Positions 1 to 13,080 of a stretch of 64,000 nucleotides of DNA are shown here, in pieces. The notes under the pieces are model-generated. The model was not told the origin of the DNA. It worked only from the letters and a program-made list of their open reading frames with translations, and ran no database searches. This DNA is from Urechis unicinctus (Eukaryota; Annelida; Polychaeta; Xenopneusta; Urechidae): positions 65,520,127 to 65,584,126 of the forward strand of contig CM067354.1 in NCBI GenBank assembly GCA_034190875.2, given 5' to 3'. Positions within the stretch are counted from its first letter, which is position 1. The number at the start of each line of letters is the position of its first letter. A program made the position numbers and the translations under genes.

Positions 1-2814
1 TGCAGTATGTATTGGTCAGTGGTAGGGTATACGCTAACAGGACGGAAAGTAAAACATCCGAGGTTTCAGCAAAACCATCAATTGATTTCAATTTGCAATC
101 CACAAATCCGCTTTACAAGATCACATGAAAAGAATTAACACTACCCATGTTTTTTGTAGCTTGAAACGGGTATTTGTTTATATGCTGGAATTCCGTTCGT
201 CCGATTACATGCCTAGCTAATTAAGAAACCGAAAGCTATTTTACCTCAACGAAGTAAAGATTTGTATCAACAAAGAACCCCATGAAATGCTTTATGAAGT
301 TACCTACTGCGTTTGTGATGTGATCTATACATCACATACGCGTATGATCCCGGGTATAGGATCAACACAGAAGTGTCAGATTATAGAGCAAACACGGGAT
401 TATGTTTATGCACAAACATTTCCAGCCCATGAATTATAAACTATTCTTTAAAATTTACGTTTCCTAACATGCGATTATGAGCCTTCATAACCAACCGTTC
501 AACACCCTCCAGCTCGTTGCAATCGTGATTGATTGCGCCATTTTAATTGATAAGTTTAATTATGTACCAATGACAACCAGTTTTCAATGGGAATTGTCCC
601 TTATTGTCCTACCCCATTTTCGTTCCCTTAATGCGAAGAAGTTTATTTCACCACACATTTTGTGTCCCAGAATTTGTCGATTAGACTTCACTTCACCTAA
701 CCGGTAGCCCGTACCCAGTGGCGCGATCGATCCTTTCGGATGCCAATGTTAAGTCGCACATTATCAATATAAACCATTCCCTTAGCGCAATGTGCTGAGG
801 TCAGTATGGTGCACCCCACTGTCAGTATAGAGGTTAGTTCGCCAACGTGGACAATTGGTGCGTGGTTCGCTTGAGCGTAGTTGAAAGTGGTGTCTTTGGA
901 AAGGAGCTTAACAGATTGTGTTATATCATGCTTACTACTTTAGATCGGCAAATCAAGCAACAGCCAACGCTCAGAGTGTTTCTCATTACAGAGTATCCGA
1001 GACTTTAAACTCTGCCTGAATAAAGAGTGCATGCAACAGGAAAACTGAACTTCTCATTCAGTAGACAAGACAATGCATCAATTGCTTACCAACCGACGCT
1101 TCCGATTTTAAGTTTTATACCGAGCAAGTAGAATGTCAAATGTCCCTGCCTTGTGTAGCGACCTATTATATCCATCAGTTCTGTTTGCAGTCACGCAATG
1201 AACACATTAATTGTACTTACATATGACATTTTAACATTTTGAGTTACCCATAGGTCGGCCTAGCAAGTGAAAGGCGACTTTGCAACCAAATATATAATGA
1301 ACTACACATATATCTACACTGCCATAACTATTAAACACGGCGCGTTAAATTACATAATCTACGTATGTCGAAATAAATATTGGATGCTAATTGCGACCAA
1401 TAGATAGTATACAAGTCAGTTGGACATCTGGACAATAATTATTGTTTAATTGTTCCATACAGCGAGCTCAAGTGATTCAATTCACAAAGGTTGTTCACAA
1501 ATAGCTTATAACAAGAACCAGAAACTTTGAAGCCGTGTCCAGGCATGGTTGCACAGTAGGTCCATCGGCTGATGCCGAGGTCGTAACAGACAAGGTGAAT
1601 CCTTCAACTTTCTGTTTTAGGAATAATTCCAACAGCACTTTGGGTTGCAGCAAATTAAGACAGAACGTTTTGCGATTTCCGTCAGTAACCAGCCACAATA
1701 TTACTGGAGTGCCCAGTATTCTTAACTATAAGGGAGGTTAATAACCATAAGTGTTTTCAAATAAATGAATATACCCTGCATATATTATTGGATGTGGTAA
1801 TGACGTGATGCTTACATCCTTAGGTTGGTGACGAATGAAGACACAGCGCGGCAGTAGAGGCTGAAAAGGGCAAACTTAGTATCGGCCAAAAGTTCTTGAT
1901 ATGGCTTTTTGATGGAGTTCTGGAGATGCGTTCCGTTCCATAGCTTAAGACTGACTGCCTCCGCGGGTAGACCTGAATGGCCGGCCGTTACCCATATAAG
2001 GGGCGGATTTTATTGGTTGGCCACTTAAATATGATTGCAGTACCGCCATCTAAATGTTAGAATTTTATATAACAACAGTAATGTTTGGGCCACTAACCGT
2101 TTAATGGTGACGTTTGTGCCGCAATGACCTCATCTCATGGCTCCACAAGCGCCAGTACAGCACTAATCCTAGTGATTTCAACACCACACATGCTGCTCCT
2201 GTATAAAATGGACAGAAATATCAGGGGTTCATTATCGGCTATACCAATCAGGCACTTAACTATTGATCTGCAAATTGTCAGAAATAGATGATGGTTGTTG
2301 GATTAATATTTCACAATAGTCCATATTTACTTCCTGATTGTTTCTCTTAAAAGACATGTTAGTATACTACCAAGTGTATTTAACAGAATGTAGGTCCAGG
2401 TTATAACCTTCTTACTAGCTGAGGATGGAAAACAGTTATATCTGACCCCCAAGATCTTGCAAGCTTGATTCTACCCTTAGAGGACACAAAAACATTGGAA
2501 ACTGATCAATGAGTGGCATGCCCCTATACATACCTGCTATAGTTACATCCGCACAAGGTAAGTAGTACATGCTGACCTGAAACCCAGCTAAGGGTTGTGC
2601 GAATTAAAAAAAAATGCTACCACTTCCTGTAGGTACTACACCAAATATGAAACTCTACCAAGTCGGATTCTTTTGCAAATCTACTAATACCGAAATCTTT
2701 ATTATCTCGTAAACAGTGTGGTTTTGACGTAGCCTAAGATTATTCGCTACAAAGTTGAAATCAACGCTGATGGTCAGATTATATTTTATTGATCTCATTC
2801 ATATTTCGAATGGT

Positions 2815-3882
2815 TGCAACTTACATCGGCTTATCGGGTTGTAGAACATTGATAGTCAAGATGGTCTGTTATCAGAGTATTGGTGCCTATCGGAAGTCCC
2901 CGTTTTGTGAATGGGTGATTGTTACAACATGCTGATCCTTCTTTTGTTCAGCCCATACAGGGTCAACCTTGTCTTGCACGAAGCAATCATCTTACGCCCA
3001 CTCCCGCAGCAACGTGATCCTTAAGATGTAATCCCCGTGAGGCAAATCCGCTTGGACCCTTGTCGTTCATAGTATGAAATTGTGCTAGTCTAAAAGGGTG
3101 TTTTAGCGAAAAGCTAACGGGTATAGCATGCTGGCGAAGCATCGGCAAGAAAATTTTAATATTTGTCTTGCTCTTAGCGTCGGTTTACGATCCCGACCCC
3201 ACTTACGGTCCAAGTATTATTAGCTGCGCCACGTTTAATGGCCGTAGTGGGCTATGTACGTTTTGTACAAGCATGTCTTATCACAGGTGCTTGTCTTCCC
3301 AAGCATTATCCGCGGGCAGTGGCTTAATGTTTTAGCAGACATTATTGCTCTATGCATATCGTTGATCTAAATGAAAAATTATTATGAACCATCAGTTGCA
3401 TGTTATGTTATCCTAACTCCGCGTCTGTATCTTGTTTTTTTCTAAAGTACTGGCTCTAAAATGGTTGAGAGATGGTGAGGGGGGGGGGGGGGGGGGAGGG
3501 TGGTGATTTGGCGCTGCTATGGTCCTTAAATAGATACCCTCAGTGAGGTCGTTTAGTATGGTCTGCCATGCTGCTGCTAGTACAGACAGATTACCGTCAA
3601 TTGGTGGCACTGCTACGGAAGCAAACCTTAATTCTAGCCTTAGCAAGGAGCTGTTGATATTCGTTCTTAAATTTCACTTACGTAGTATGACAGAGGAGGT
3701 TATAGTTATGACATAACTCAAGGTCATCCTTAACGAAGTTTACATAAACATGTATTCACCGCACATTAAGATGTATCACGTCAGTTAAAATGTTAAGCAT
3801 GTTATTGAATAACAGAGAACTTATGTATGGTTGCAGCCGACAGCAGCCTATCGTGTTGTAAGTCAAGATGATCTGTTATCAG
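2815..3882 (+). repeat. Copy-A-only 1 kb segment bounded by direct repeats
   Basis: Two diverged copies of a roughly 60-bp sequence sit at about 2,815-2,876 and 3,829-3,882; both end in a shared CTGTTATCAG. Copy B has only one such sequence, at about 27,675-27,740. The segment between is either a tandem duplication product in A or has been deleted from B by recombination between the repeats. It contains the G18 tract and no recognisable gene. Confidence 0.65.
3479..3496 (+). repeat. Homopolymer G18 tract
   Basis: Eighteen consecutive G residues, lying in a copy-A-only segment. It can form a G-quadruplex-like structure and is prone to length error in sequencing. Confidence 0.95.
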
Positions 3883-6193
3883 CATCCTTTATCCTTCCTC
3901 ACCGGCGATAGTACATCACCAGGAAGGTAATGTAGGTTTGCATTCATATTGAGTCATAGCTAACGTTCGTCATATCAATCGAGTTTATAAGTGCAAACAC
4001 TTATGGCGCAAACCTTACTACATTTATATGTAAAATCAAAGTTTTAGGACTGTCTAAGTTGCACAAGGGAATGACGCAAACAAATTTCTGATCAATCACA
4101 CTTGACATCAAGCACAAGCATTCAGTGCCTTGGGCAACAATTTGTCTTGATAAATTCCTCGTATGTGACTTCCATCAATCATCACATCTCCTTTTATTCT
4201 TAGGCGTTCAATCTTTGCTATTTTCAGAGGTCATTGCGCGGGCAATATTTGGCAATCCATTTACTTTTATCGTCTGCGAGATACCGACCTTCCTAAAGGG
4301 GTGACAATAGAAGCCAAGCAAGCGACTGTACCACATCACTGAAACGATAAAACATTTCGTGCTTTGTGTTTAGATGTGACTGATCGAAATTGATGTGCTA
4401 AGCTGTAGTTTACAAGCACTTTTAGTTTATGATGGCTGAAGTAGCCAATCGAAACAGAAATGCGACAGTTCGTAGGCAAATTGTTACTTAAGTTAAGAAG
4501 AATAGTGCAGATATTGTTCTTTGCCTTATCACATGGTATATCATCAGAGGACATAGTGTGATATGGTTAGGCTACGTGACGCACATTTCTATTCTTTCGC
4601 AATCAAGATCACTTGATGAAGACATTACAGTTAAATCTTGACAAACGAAGTTTTGATAATTTTTCATAACGAGAGCAAACTGAGGGTTATTTTCAAAACA
4701 CTCCAAGCCTTATTAACGTTGTCGTAACCTCTGTGGTAATCATTTGCAAATGAAATTTAAGAATAACACATTGCAACACCGGGAGTTAACAAATGTAAGA
4801 TGGATTCGAATGCTTATCGGGTAGACGTACATCATCATGGCAAATACAGTCAATAGGGTGTCATTTTGTAAACTTTTTCGACTATACCAAGGTCATCTCT
4901 AATGGCAATGTGCATTCTGATGCAGCTGGGTTAACCAATAAGGGGTAGCAGTCAACCAGAGTAAAACGTTTATATGACATTTACTTCATAATAGGAAGTA
5001 TATATAAGCTAAAACATTCTGTAAAATAGGGACCTGGTGTTATCCACCGGTACGTTTTAGTATTCTAATCAAGGTTTGACTGAACATTGCAATAATTTTT
5101 TTTTGCGCCGAACTACGTACTGAACATATAAGGATAAAATGCATGCGCAGTTTGTCAATCTTCTTATATTGCTATAAATAATGACTCCTTATACAAACCA
5201 CGATAAAGAATGCTAATTTTAGGTTGCGTTATTGGCGGTATTTGAGACATCAGTGTTTGGTTCCTTGCTTTAAACAATAATCATTGCAATGATGTAATTT
5301 ACATTCTCTCACCGGCCTTATTCACGAGTACCAACTATCAATATTGTCTGTGAGTGGTAATAGTAAATAAATAATAGCTGAAAGGCAATTCGCATGTGGA
5401 ATGCATGGTGTCGTCTTCGGGTAAGCAAGGAACACCTATAGGGGATTTGAGTTGTTCAGTGTGCTAGTCTCTGCATTAGCATAGATAGAATATCAACTAC
5501 TATGGCCAGGCGCCAATCAAATCAGACATCAGGCGTTAAGGTCGACATTGCCAATCGATGCCTGCCAGAATACATAAAGGTGCTGAGCGGCAATCATTGA
5601 ATGTAATGCATAAATTATGTACTGCCATTAGGACTGCGAAAACAATTGTCAATCTTTGGACGATTCTTGATAACATGAAAGCCAAACGCGACATAAAGTG
5701 CAACCAACGAAATATCATGCATCATGTCTATAAATTAAACAAGGGGTCACAAATAAATAATGTGGCAGATAGTACAACATTTCCAATCGTGTTTACATAT
5801 ATAGACTTGGCTTGCGTCACTTAAAAGCAAGCCACTGAGTTAACCACACTGCTAGCATTCGTCTTAGGCGAGCATGCAGCAGGCATTTTGTCTTTCAACA
5901 AGAAGCCGAAATTGTGCCAAATGGTTACAGATAATATTTAACATCGCATGCAGTGTAATGCATTTCTCATGCTTTCTATAAATGATTGTAATTGTCCTTC
6001 ACTTGTCAGCTGTGTGATCTATGATGGCCGCAAATGTGAAGGAGAATTTGTCAATTGTTGTCAGAACAATTATTACGCATGACTGTTTACCGGATTATAG
6101 TATATCAAAATCTATGTTCTGACATTTTCAAATTATCCAAAAAACCAACGTTTTATTGGCAAACAAAAACTGATACCATAGACACATCTTATT

Positions 6194-6778
6194 GTGAAGG
6201 TTTTGTTTGTCTGGAATGTCAGCACTTAGCGTGCAAGTTTTATTAACACGACGCCATCTTAAAAGGCTTCTTTAACTCCATAAACACACCACGCTACATA
6301 TATCCGTGTCTCCATGCCGGCTCATGTGTTGTACGAAATATGAAATTGCACATAATCCACAGAATAGATGGCCGTTTATCTTGATACACCGCAGCCCGAA
6401 GAATAATATTGCACTGCATGCATAATATCGAAGTATTATATACATAACATGATTCCACACTTGCCTCTAATTTCAATAAATGCCCGCAAATCAATGACCA
6501 ATGAACAGTCATGATATTTATTATGCACACTACAGGTGATATATACAATGTAATGCTCCAATTCCTCCATGATCAGCGTAAATCGTTACACTTAGTCAAT
6601 GGACAAATATACCAATCATATCAATAGTGTGTATTGCTATTAAGACCTATTACAAGATGTGTCTGACACCTGTCGCAATTATTTAACCTCTGAGTCTTTT
6701 TACCGGTAAACAGTCTTCCCAAATCTGCACAAGCTAAATTTATACTAATGCCGTTTGATTTGAAACAGCATACTTCTC
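6194..6778. other. Copy-A-only segment, no gene seen
   Basis: The sequence on both sides is contiguous in copy B near 31,185. The inserted stretch has short open frames on the minus strand only, with no recognisable domain and no terminal repeats that I could find. Confidence 0.5.
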
Positions 6779-8433
6779 TACAAGTTAAGATGACGGATTG
6801 TTTCAGATGAGATTTGCAAACATCATTATCTACCGAAAGGATACAAATCTACGTAGAGAACTCAACCAATTCATGCCGCATAGAAAAAAAACCCCGCATA
6901 GCTTTTACGCGCTGCACTGCGAAGTAATGCCTGTCAAAATACATTGCTAACATTTAAGAAAATAATGTTCTTTTAATCATGACTGTTATTACCCTAAATA
7001 TAGTGATCATACTTCCCGTGGGCTTTCTAGCGATTATACAGGAAACGGTATGATTTGCTCGCCATCTCTCGCTTGTGTGACAGCGTAAGCAAAATATATA
7101 TTTCTATAATCAGTGACTTCTGCATGTACTGCGTGAACTCATGCAAATTAAGCCTAATACGCTGAAATAAAGATGAAAGTGGTAGTTCTATGCACAATCA
7201 CGTGAATTGTTATTCGCGGGATAGAATTTGCCACGAGCAAGAGCAATATTCACATATATTATGGTTAATATGGGATATATCATCACCTGTGGTACATTTT
7301 GCATTTCTAGATTCATCTGTAAATGACTAAAATAGCAATAAGTAGTTGATAATCTCGTTCTGATTTGTATGATTTATGCAAATTGATTGGACCCGTTATT
7401 CCATTCAGTTTTTTTGTCTATGCAAAAAACGTATAATCGGAGTGACGCACATACACCAAATGATTTTAAAAACAACATTGCATCATTATGTTGCATAATC
7501 GCAAATCGAATCGACATTGCTTTTTCAACAAATCATCAAATTATGGACGGTTGACAACGTTGCACAAATCTGCATCTTTGAACTCGGAATAGACACCTAG
7601 GGTGTTTTGGCTGTTAGACGAAGTTTCCCTTTTGGACTAAAAGTTCAACATCGGTGCCTAGGTTGTACAATCACTCAATTAAGTAAATATGCCACTGCAT
7701 CATCTGATGACTTAATATTGCGAAACCAGTAATGTGGAGCAATATTACCCGGATTCATTCTGGCAAATTCTCTCTCCCGCACGACGTCAGTGTTCTTACT
7801 TTTAATTGTTCAAATATGCAGGATTTCGGATTAAATGATGCTATCTTGGCATATCAGTGACAGTTCAGTACAGCCAAACAGCTCATTAAGAAACACGTAG
7901 ACGCCGAAGAAAGTGCAATCATAAGCACTGAGCCAAAAGCCTCGTGCTTGATTGATCAGACTGTATTCCGCAAACGGTAACGCAGGTAGTCTTATGTATA
8001 CAACATTTGCCCGACTTATTCCATGCAGCATTCTATATATAAATCTACTTAGCTTTATATTTGGTTGATGCGGTTTACCTGTCCAGACAGATAGAAATGT
8101 ATTGCGTTCCACCATAAAGGGTTTTGTGTGTGTGTGTGTGCAAGTGCGATTCTCAAATATGAAAGCAGGTCCATTTGTCCCAAACTGTTGCAAATTGCGC
8201 ATATATAGTAGAGCTATTAGTCATTAAAGGTCAACTTCAACGATTTTCATCATTTCTTTATTTTTTGTTTCAAAATGAAGATTAATAACTAATTAACCAA
8301 CGGGTACCCATAATTCATTGCACCGCCATGCATAACTACTAAAAATCCACCGATAAGGTTCCACTCGGAAGAAAAAACGAAGCCATCTTCTCGATGCCAT
8401 TTTGCCTCAGTTGGCCGCTAGGGGCAGGTTGCG

Positions 8434-8441
8434 TGACGTCA
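8434..8441. promoter_or_regulatory. Perfect CRE palindrome upstream of P2X7-like exon 1
   Basis: TGACGTCA lies in a GC-richer stretch (about 8,390-8,490) roughly 95 bp upstream of the first possible ATG of the P2X7-like gene at 8,534. This octamer is the consensus site for CREB/ATF factors. The position fits a proximal promoter, but use as a promoter is inferred. Confidence 0.45.
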
Positions 8442-8533
8442 TTCCTGCTGCGCGGCCTCATAGAGAATTTGACAGCGATCGAGCGAGCGAAGCGAAAGCG
8501 ATTGTTTGGATTTTAGGATTACACTGTTTTTAA

Positions 8534-9676
8534 ATGAAGCCATGTCATATTTCTGATGAAAATTACGAGGCCCCATAGCATAAAACTGGGGCAATTTATG
8601 TCCATGACTGTTCATTTGAGCCAATACGGACGTATTGAAAAATCCAAGTCACACTTCGAAATGACACCGGGAGCTCTTACTCGCTTCGGATGAAGAATCC
8701 ACAAAGGATTTCGATGAATGGTGAGTTTAAGAATACCCTTCCCAAGCTTTATTGAACTATGTTAACTGGTAAAAAATAATCGTTAGTATCATTTACCCAA
8801 TACATTTACACATTCTGTAAGTTGAGGATGGTATGTTGACAGATTACAACAGTGAATGTAGCTTTGACATTGTACCCTCAGCACATTAAATATTTTGGAC
8901 AGATGATTACATACAGTATATAAAGTATTTTCCTTTTATATTCATTCATTGTACCGCAAATATAAATTTACAATAACTCTTTAATTATTTCTCTAACTTA
9001 GGTGTAGCGGTCAGCACTGCATCCCAATGGACAAAGCCGGAGTGTGCAGCAGAGGTTTGGAGAGAGTGATGGCTATAACGGAGGAATGGACATGCATCAC
9101 CAAGCATCCCAGATTCCTGGCAAACTGCCTGAATAAAAATGTGGTGGAAGCTTCCATATTTGAATCTATTCAAATGGATGGACCTGTTGGAGATGAGGTC
9201 TCTACAACGAGTAAGGTAGCCATTATTGCTACCAAAAAGGACGGTTTGAGGTTGAACAATCATATTTATTGCTAAGGGAACATCAATTCCGCTGTGTAAA
9301 ATATATTCATATTGATAAACTACAATATATTTCACATAGCCAAGAATAAATAAAACCAGTAACATGAAATCCAGAGGCAGAGCTTACAATAAAATAACAA
9401 AGTGAGGAAATGGTTGACAAATGACAATTTTTTTTTTAACTATACAACTTATTTCAAAACCATTTCAAAACCATAGACAACTTATTGACATATTGCTTCA
9501 GATTATTCAGGTATCTAGCCTACCACCAGTTTACATTATGGATATGGCACAGACTGGGCAAAAGAAACAGGAAAGTGCTGACAGTCTGTGTGGTAACAGT
9601 TGTTAGAGAATCCTTCCCTCACATGGGCGGCAAATATACAGGTTATCTACAATGGAGCGGAAGATTACTTGGTTAG
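8534..9676 (+). pseudogene. P2X7-intracellular-domain-like gene remnant, three exons
   Basis: The gene is interpreted as exon 1 (8,534-8,720), exon 2 (9,002-9,210) and exon 3 (9,511-9,676). The first intron has a strong donor (GTGAGT at 8,721) and a TTAG acceptor at 9,001; joining them splits a Trp codon TG|G and gives DEW-CSGQHC in frame. Exon 2 shows the Cys/His pattern of the zinc-binding P2X7 C-terminal domain: CSGQHCIPMD, then CITKHPRF and CLNKNVVE. Exon 3 continues it with YLAYHQFTLWIWHRLGKRN and CVVTVVRESFP. Exon 1 is broken by a TAG near 8,576 and further frame changes. A GTAAGG donor follows exon 2, but the exon 2-3 phases do not join cleanly. In this family the domain occurs at the P2X7 receptor C-terminus and, without the channel, in repeat-borne genes of aquatic invertebrates; here no channel part is seen. 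The whole block (about 8,227-9,745) is absent from copy B, so it was inserted into A or lost from B. Confidence 0.75.
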
Positions 9677-11056
9677 GTTAAATCGACACCTGTGAGCATA
9701 TACGAGAAGATCCTTTTCAGGTTTCTCGTACTTGGAGGCAATAGGTGGTGGAACATTACTTTATTGACAAAATCTACCTTGGACTAGAGGTACAGACATC
9801 CTGAGAAGTTCTGTGCTTTAATACATTATAGCACTTAATATCATCCAATACGTACAGCGTGTGCATGTTGCTTGCAGTAAAAGCAAAATTAGTTGATTGA
9901 TACCCTTAATGGATCAATTAATTGAGGATCGCAACTACAAGTTGGAGGGTGGTAAACCTTTCCGAGATATGGGGCAACGCTGAGATGACTGCAGTATCAA
10001 AGTGCCATGATTGCTGTCAAAGTACAATGGACCAGGATATTACATCCGACCTTATCGTAGGTAAGATCTGAGAAGTAACCAGTGTGTTGTTGTTGATGAT
10101 TGCAGCATGGTAGAAGACGAGGCATTGTCAAAATAATGTCTTACCTTTCTAATCGACAAGTTTCACGTATTTGCATGCACTGTTCCAATCGCCAAACTTC
10201 AACGGAATTTGAACGATAATTAAGCTGCAAAGGGTCAACTCGTCGTGTGGCGTGCGTCTATGATTACACGACAGAGTATCAACCAGTCGCATTTACAACA
10301 TGTGCGTTATAACCCTTCTCTTATGAACCTCAAAATTGCTACTATTGATAACGATGAGTATCATTATCAACAAGCAGCTCGAGTTATACCAATTATATAA
10401 CCACAGATTGGCTGGACCGACTACTGTTACTCGGCCTCCAATCGCATAGCTGTCAACAGCCGGTAAGTGGAATTAGGGTCGGCTGTTAGATATTACTGCC
10501 TAACATTGCATAGCCATATATTGATATCTTGAAAATCCACATACATTCCCGCCCACCTTTCTATTTGCCACCGTCAAAAATTCTCCCCAAATCCATAACT
10601 GTTTCGTTAGTGTTTATCTTGTTACATGGCTTTACGATGTATTGTTAATCCTCGGTGTCTTTATTGTCAAGTACTTTAAGTGCTTGCTTGCGTTTCCATC
10701 CTCCATTTGCACATTTGCTATACCACATATATTGTCCCTGTTACATGTCCTGCGCTATTAGTACTATTATCTGTGATAGCGCACCAAGCATTTGAGTTGG
10801 ATTACATGTTACAGGCTCTTGTATAGACATTTATATCGGGACAGCGCAATAACTACTCCCTTACCAAATAATGAAGATTCCGGTCCAGTACCAATACCGT
10901 ATTGTTAACCAATTAGGCTTTTGTCATACAAACAAGTGATGGTAATATTCGGTTTGAACGTCACCTTCACCAAGAAAGTGATATCGCGACGGTGATGGAC
11001 GAAGAGGATTGTGATGCTTGGACAGTTCCCCTTAAGTGACAGCGCCCACCTGGCAG

Positions 11057-11180
11057 ATACCCATTGCCCAGACCGGGCTGCGAAACCCACGCCGCTGTGA
11101 CGAAGGTCAAGCACGGTACTATTTTAGCTACTGTGTCGGGTGCATCCCCTTTCATAGACGGGACCGCCATTTAACGTGAT
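11057..11180. repeat. 124-bp block identical between duplication copies (copy A)
   Basis: This GC-richer block matches 36,077-36,200 base for base. The 150 bp just upstream differ at roughly a dozen sites plus a 4-bp indel. One plus-strand frame and one minus-strand frame are open across it in both copies, but no known domain is recognised. Gene conversion or constraint could explain the identity. Confidence 0.7.
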
Positions 11181-13080
11181 CATCCAAGTCACGGGGAGCC
11201 AGTCAGGTTTTCACACATTGATATCGAACCTATCCCTTGAATTGCAAAACGAGCGTTAGCGACCAAACAAAACCATCTATACATATTCGTTAGAATGCAC
11301 GCTGCAGAAATTTAATTTTTGCGATATTTAAATGAATAATATATTTCCTGCTTTCATCCCACGCCCACCTTGTCACTGATCTAGCAGATGTCGAACAGGA
11401 GGAAGGAAACGAAAGTTTGTCAAATTAGCTCAATGGCCGGAATCAAATCTGAACACAATTAGGTACTAGATTATTAATGTTAAGACAGTTATACATATAC
11501 AGGATACGTTATGATAATGATATTAAGAGATATCAGTATCGGGAGCTTCCGTATCAATTGTGACCGTGCGTCGTATTTCCAAATAACTATTTCGTGTTCC
11601 AATTATCAGTAACAGTGAAAGCCATCCAGAAAGAACGAATAAAAGTCAGTAGAATTATAATTCACTGAGTAAAATGTGCGTGACATGATCATACTATCGA
11701 AATCTATAACGCCTGATTCCAGACGTATGGAATGTGAAGGCCGACAACAAGAAAGTGTGCTGCAGGTAAATGAAATGGCTTGCGGTTGTTGAAGTGTGCG
11801 TTTTACGCCGCAACGTTTTGTGAAAATGTCTATTTTTTATTCCAAGTGATAAATAGCAAAATATGTAGCAACAGAAGATATCTGTCTGATCATATACCGC
11901 TACCCCAAACTCTGTGCCTTCTATCCTTAAGCCGGCCATGCGACCATGCCAGTGATTTATCACTGATACTGAGCGCAGTAAGTAAAGCAACGTTACATGT
12001 GGTCCATCTACCAACGTTTTTGTCCAAGTTTTCTTTTAGCTACCACTTGTGTTACGCAAGGTCACCGTGTGGTAATAACCAAAAGCTGTGATGCTGCGAT
12101 GTCATATGTCAAAATATAATACTAACGCATTAGTATAGTGCCAGTACCGACCTAACTATGCGATTGCCTTGAGGCGACCAGTATTAATGTCTGTTTTGCA
12201 GTGAACCGTCGGTGTGCGCTGGCTTCTGCGTCGATTGATTCCAATTCATCTTTACCATATTGATATCCTCGATGTGTATGGTTGATTGCTATGTTTTCTT
12301 TTTCCAGATACCTATGCTGCTCTGTAAACAAATTTTCGTTAGGTTTTTGTGAGTAACAATATACAATGTTAAACAAGAATTATATCTCGCAAGTTAACCT
12401 TACTCGAGACGACCTAGTAAACGAAATACACAAATAATCAATGGGCTAAGCAGCATAGCGAAGATATATATTCGGTTTTTGTTATTCGATATGTAACATG
12501 TTTTGTCTTCTTATTTCACAGTTGCTTGACATTTGTAACAGATACTGTCGTAAGCTCTGCTGTAAGTAGAAAACGTATACCAGTTCCAAGTTACATATAA
12601 ATTTACCACTGATATATATCAGGTGTCAAAATTATATTATGTTAGGCTAGACAATTGCTACGACATTAATTGGGCTATGAGATCGTAAATGACATTGCTA
12701 ATTATGCATCCTGAGTATGACCAGATACGCGGCTAAATTCTAAACCCTGATACCATATATAGCGACTTACTATCACTGGTCCTATTATTTCTATTGTGCA
12801 TGAAAATAATCCCCAATTATATTTGGATATGTGTTCGTAAATCCACAACAACGCATACACATGGCAACGGCAGACGTTTCCCTTTTTATGATGCACTCGT
12901 AAAATTGAATGTTCACACGTGTACTTTGAATAGATAGTTGGGCCATCAAATGACAACCGATATGCATTTCATCCATTCCAATCAATTTACTTTTAGCGGT
13001 TATACATGTACTGCGGATTCATGGAGTGTAATCATAAATTGAATTTGTGAAGGTGGCGTGTTTACGGGGGTTAGAATTTT

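Larger units (their letters stand above)
1..13080 (+). repeat. Segmental duplication unit, copy A
   Basis: The stretch aligns by eye, in order and on the same strand, with 23,308-38,945. Landmark pairs are 1/23,308, 700/26,297, 2,400/27,224, 5,558/30,552, 7,837/34,049, 11,057/36,077 and 13,008/38,871. The changing offset (about 23.3 to 26.2 kb) reflects private segments in each copy. A-only segments include about 1,230-2,140, 2,876-3,880, 6,194-6,778 and 8,227-9,745. Apart from the P2X7-like exons, no recognisable gene lies here. The open frames I checked are either broken in copy B or show no protein-level conservation. Confidence 0.9.

Noticed and set aside
5558..5824. 88-codon frame intact in both duplication copies (second copy 30,552-30,818)
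   Set aside because: By eye there are roughly 25-30 base changes, and about two thirds alter the amino acid, with no bias to third positions. That is the pattern of non-coding drift, not a conserved protein.
7831..8202. 123-codon minus-strand frame
   Set aside because: The copy B counterpart (34,049-34,430) is truncated and interrupted, and the frame contains a (GT)n tract. It is probably chance.
11780..12091. Shared plus-strand frame with the same stop in both copies (second copy 36,803-37,093)
   Set aside because: Most of the differences between copies change the amino acid, the upstream parts are out of frame, and no domain is visible.
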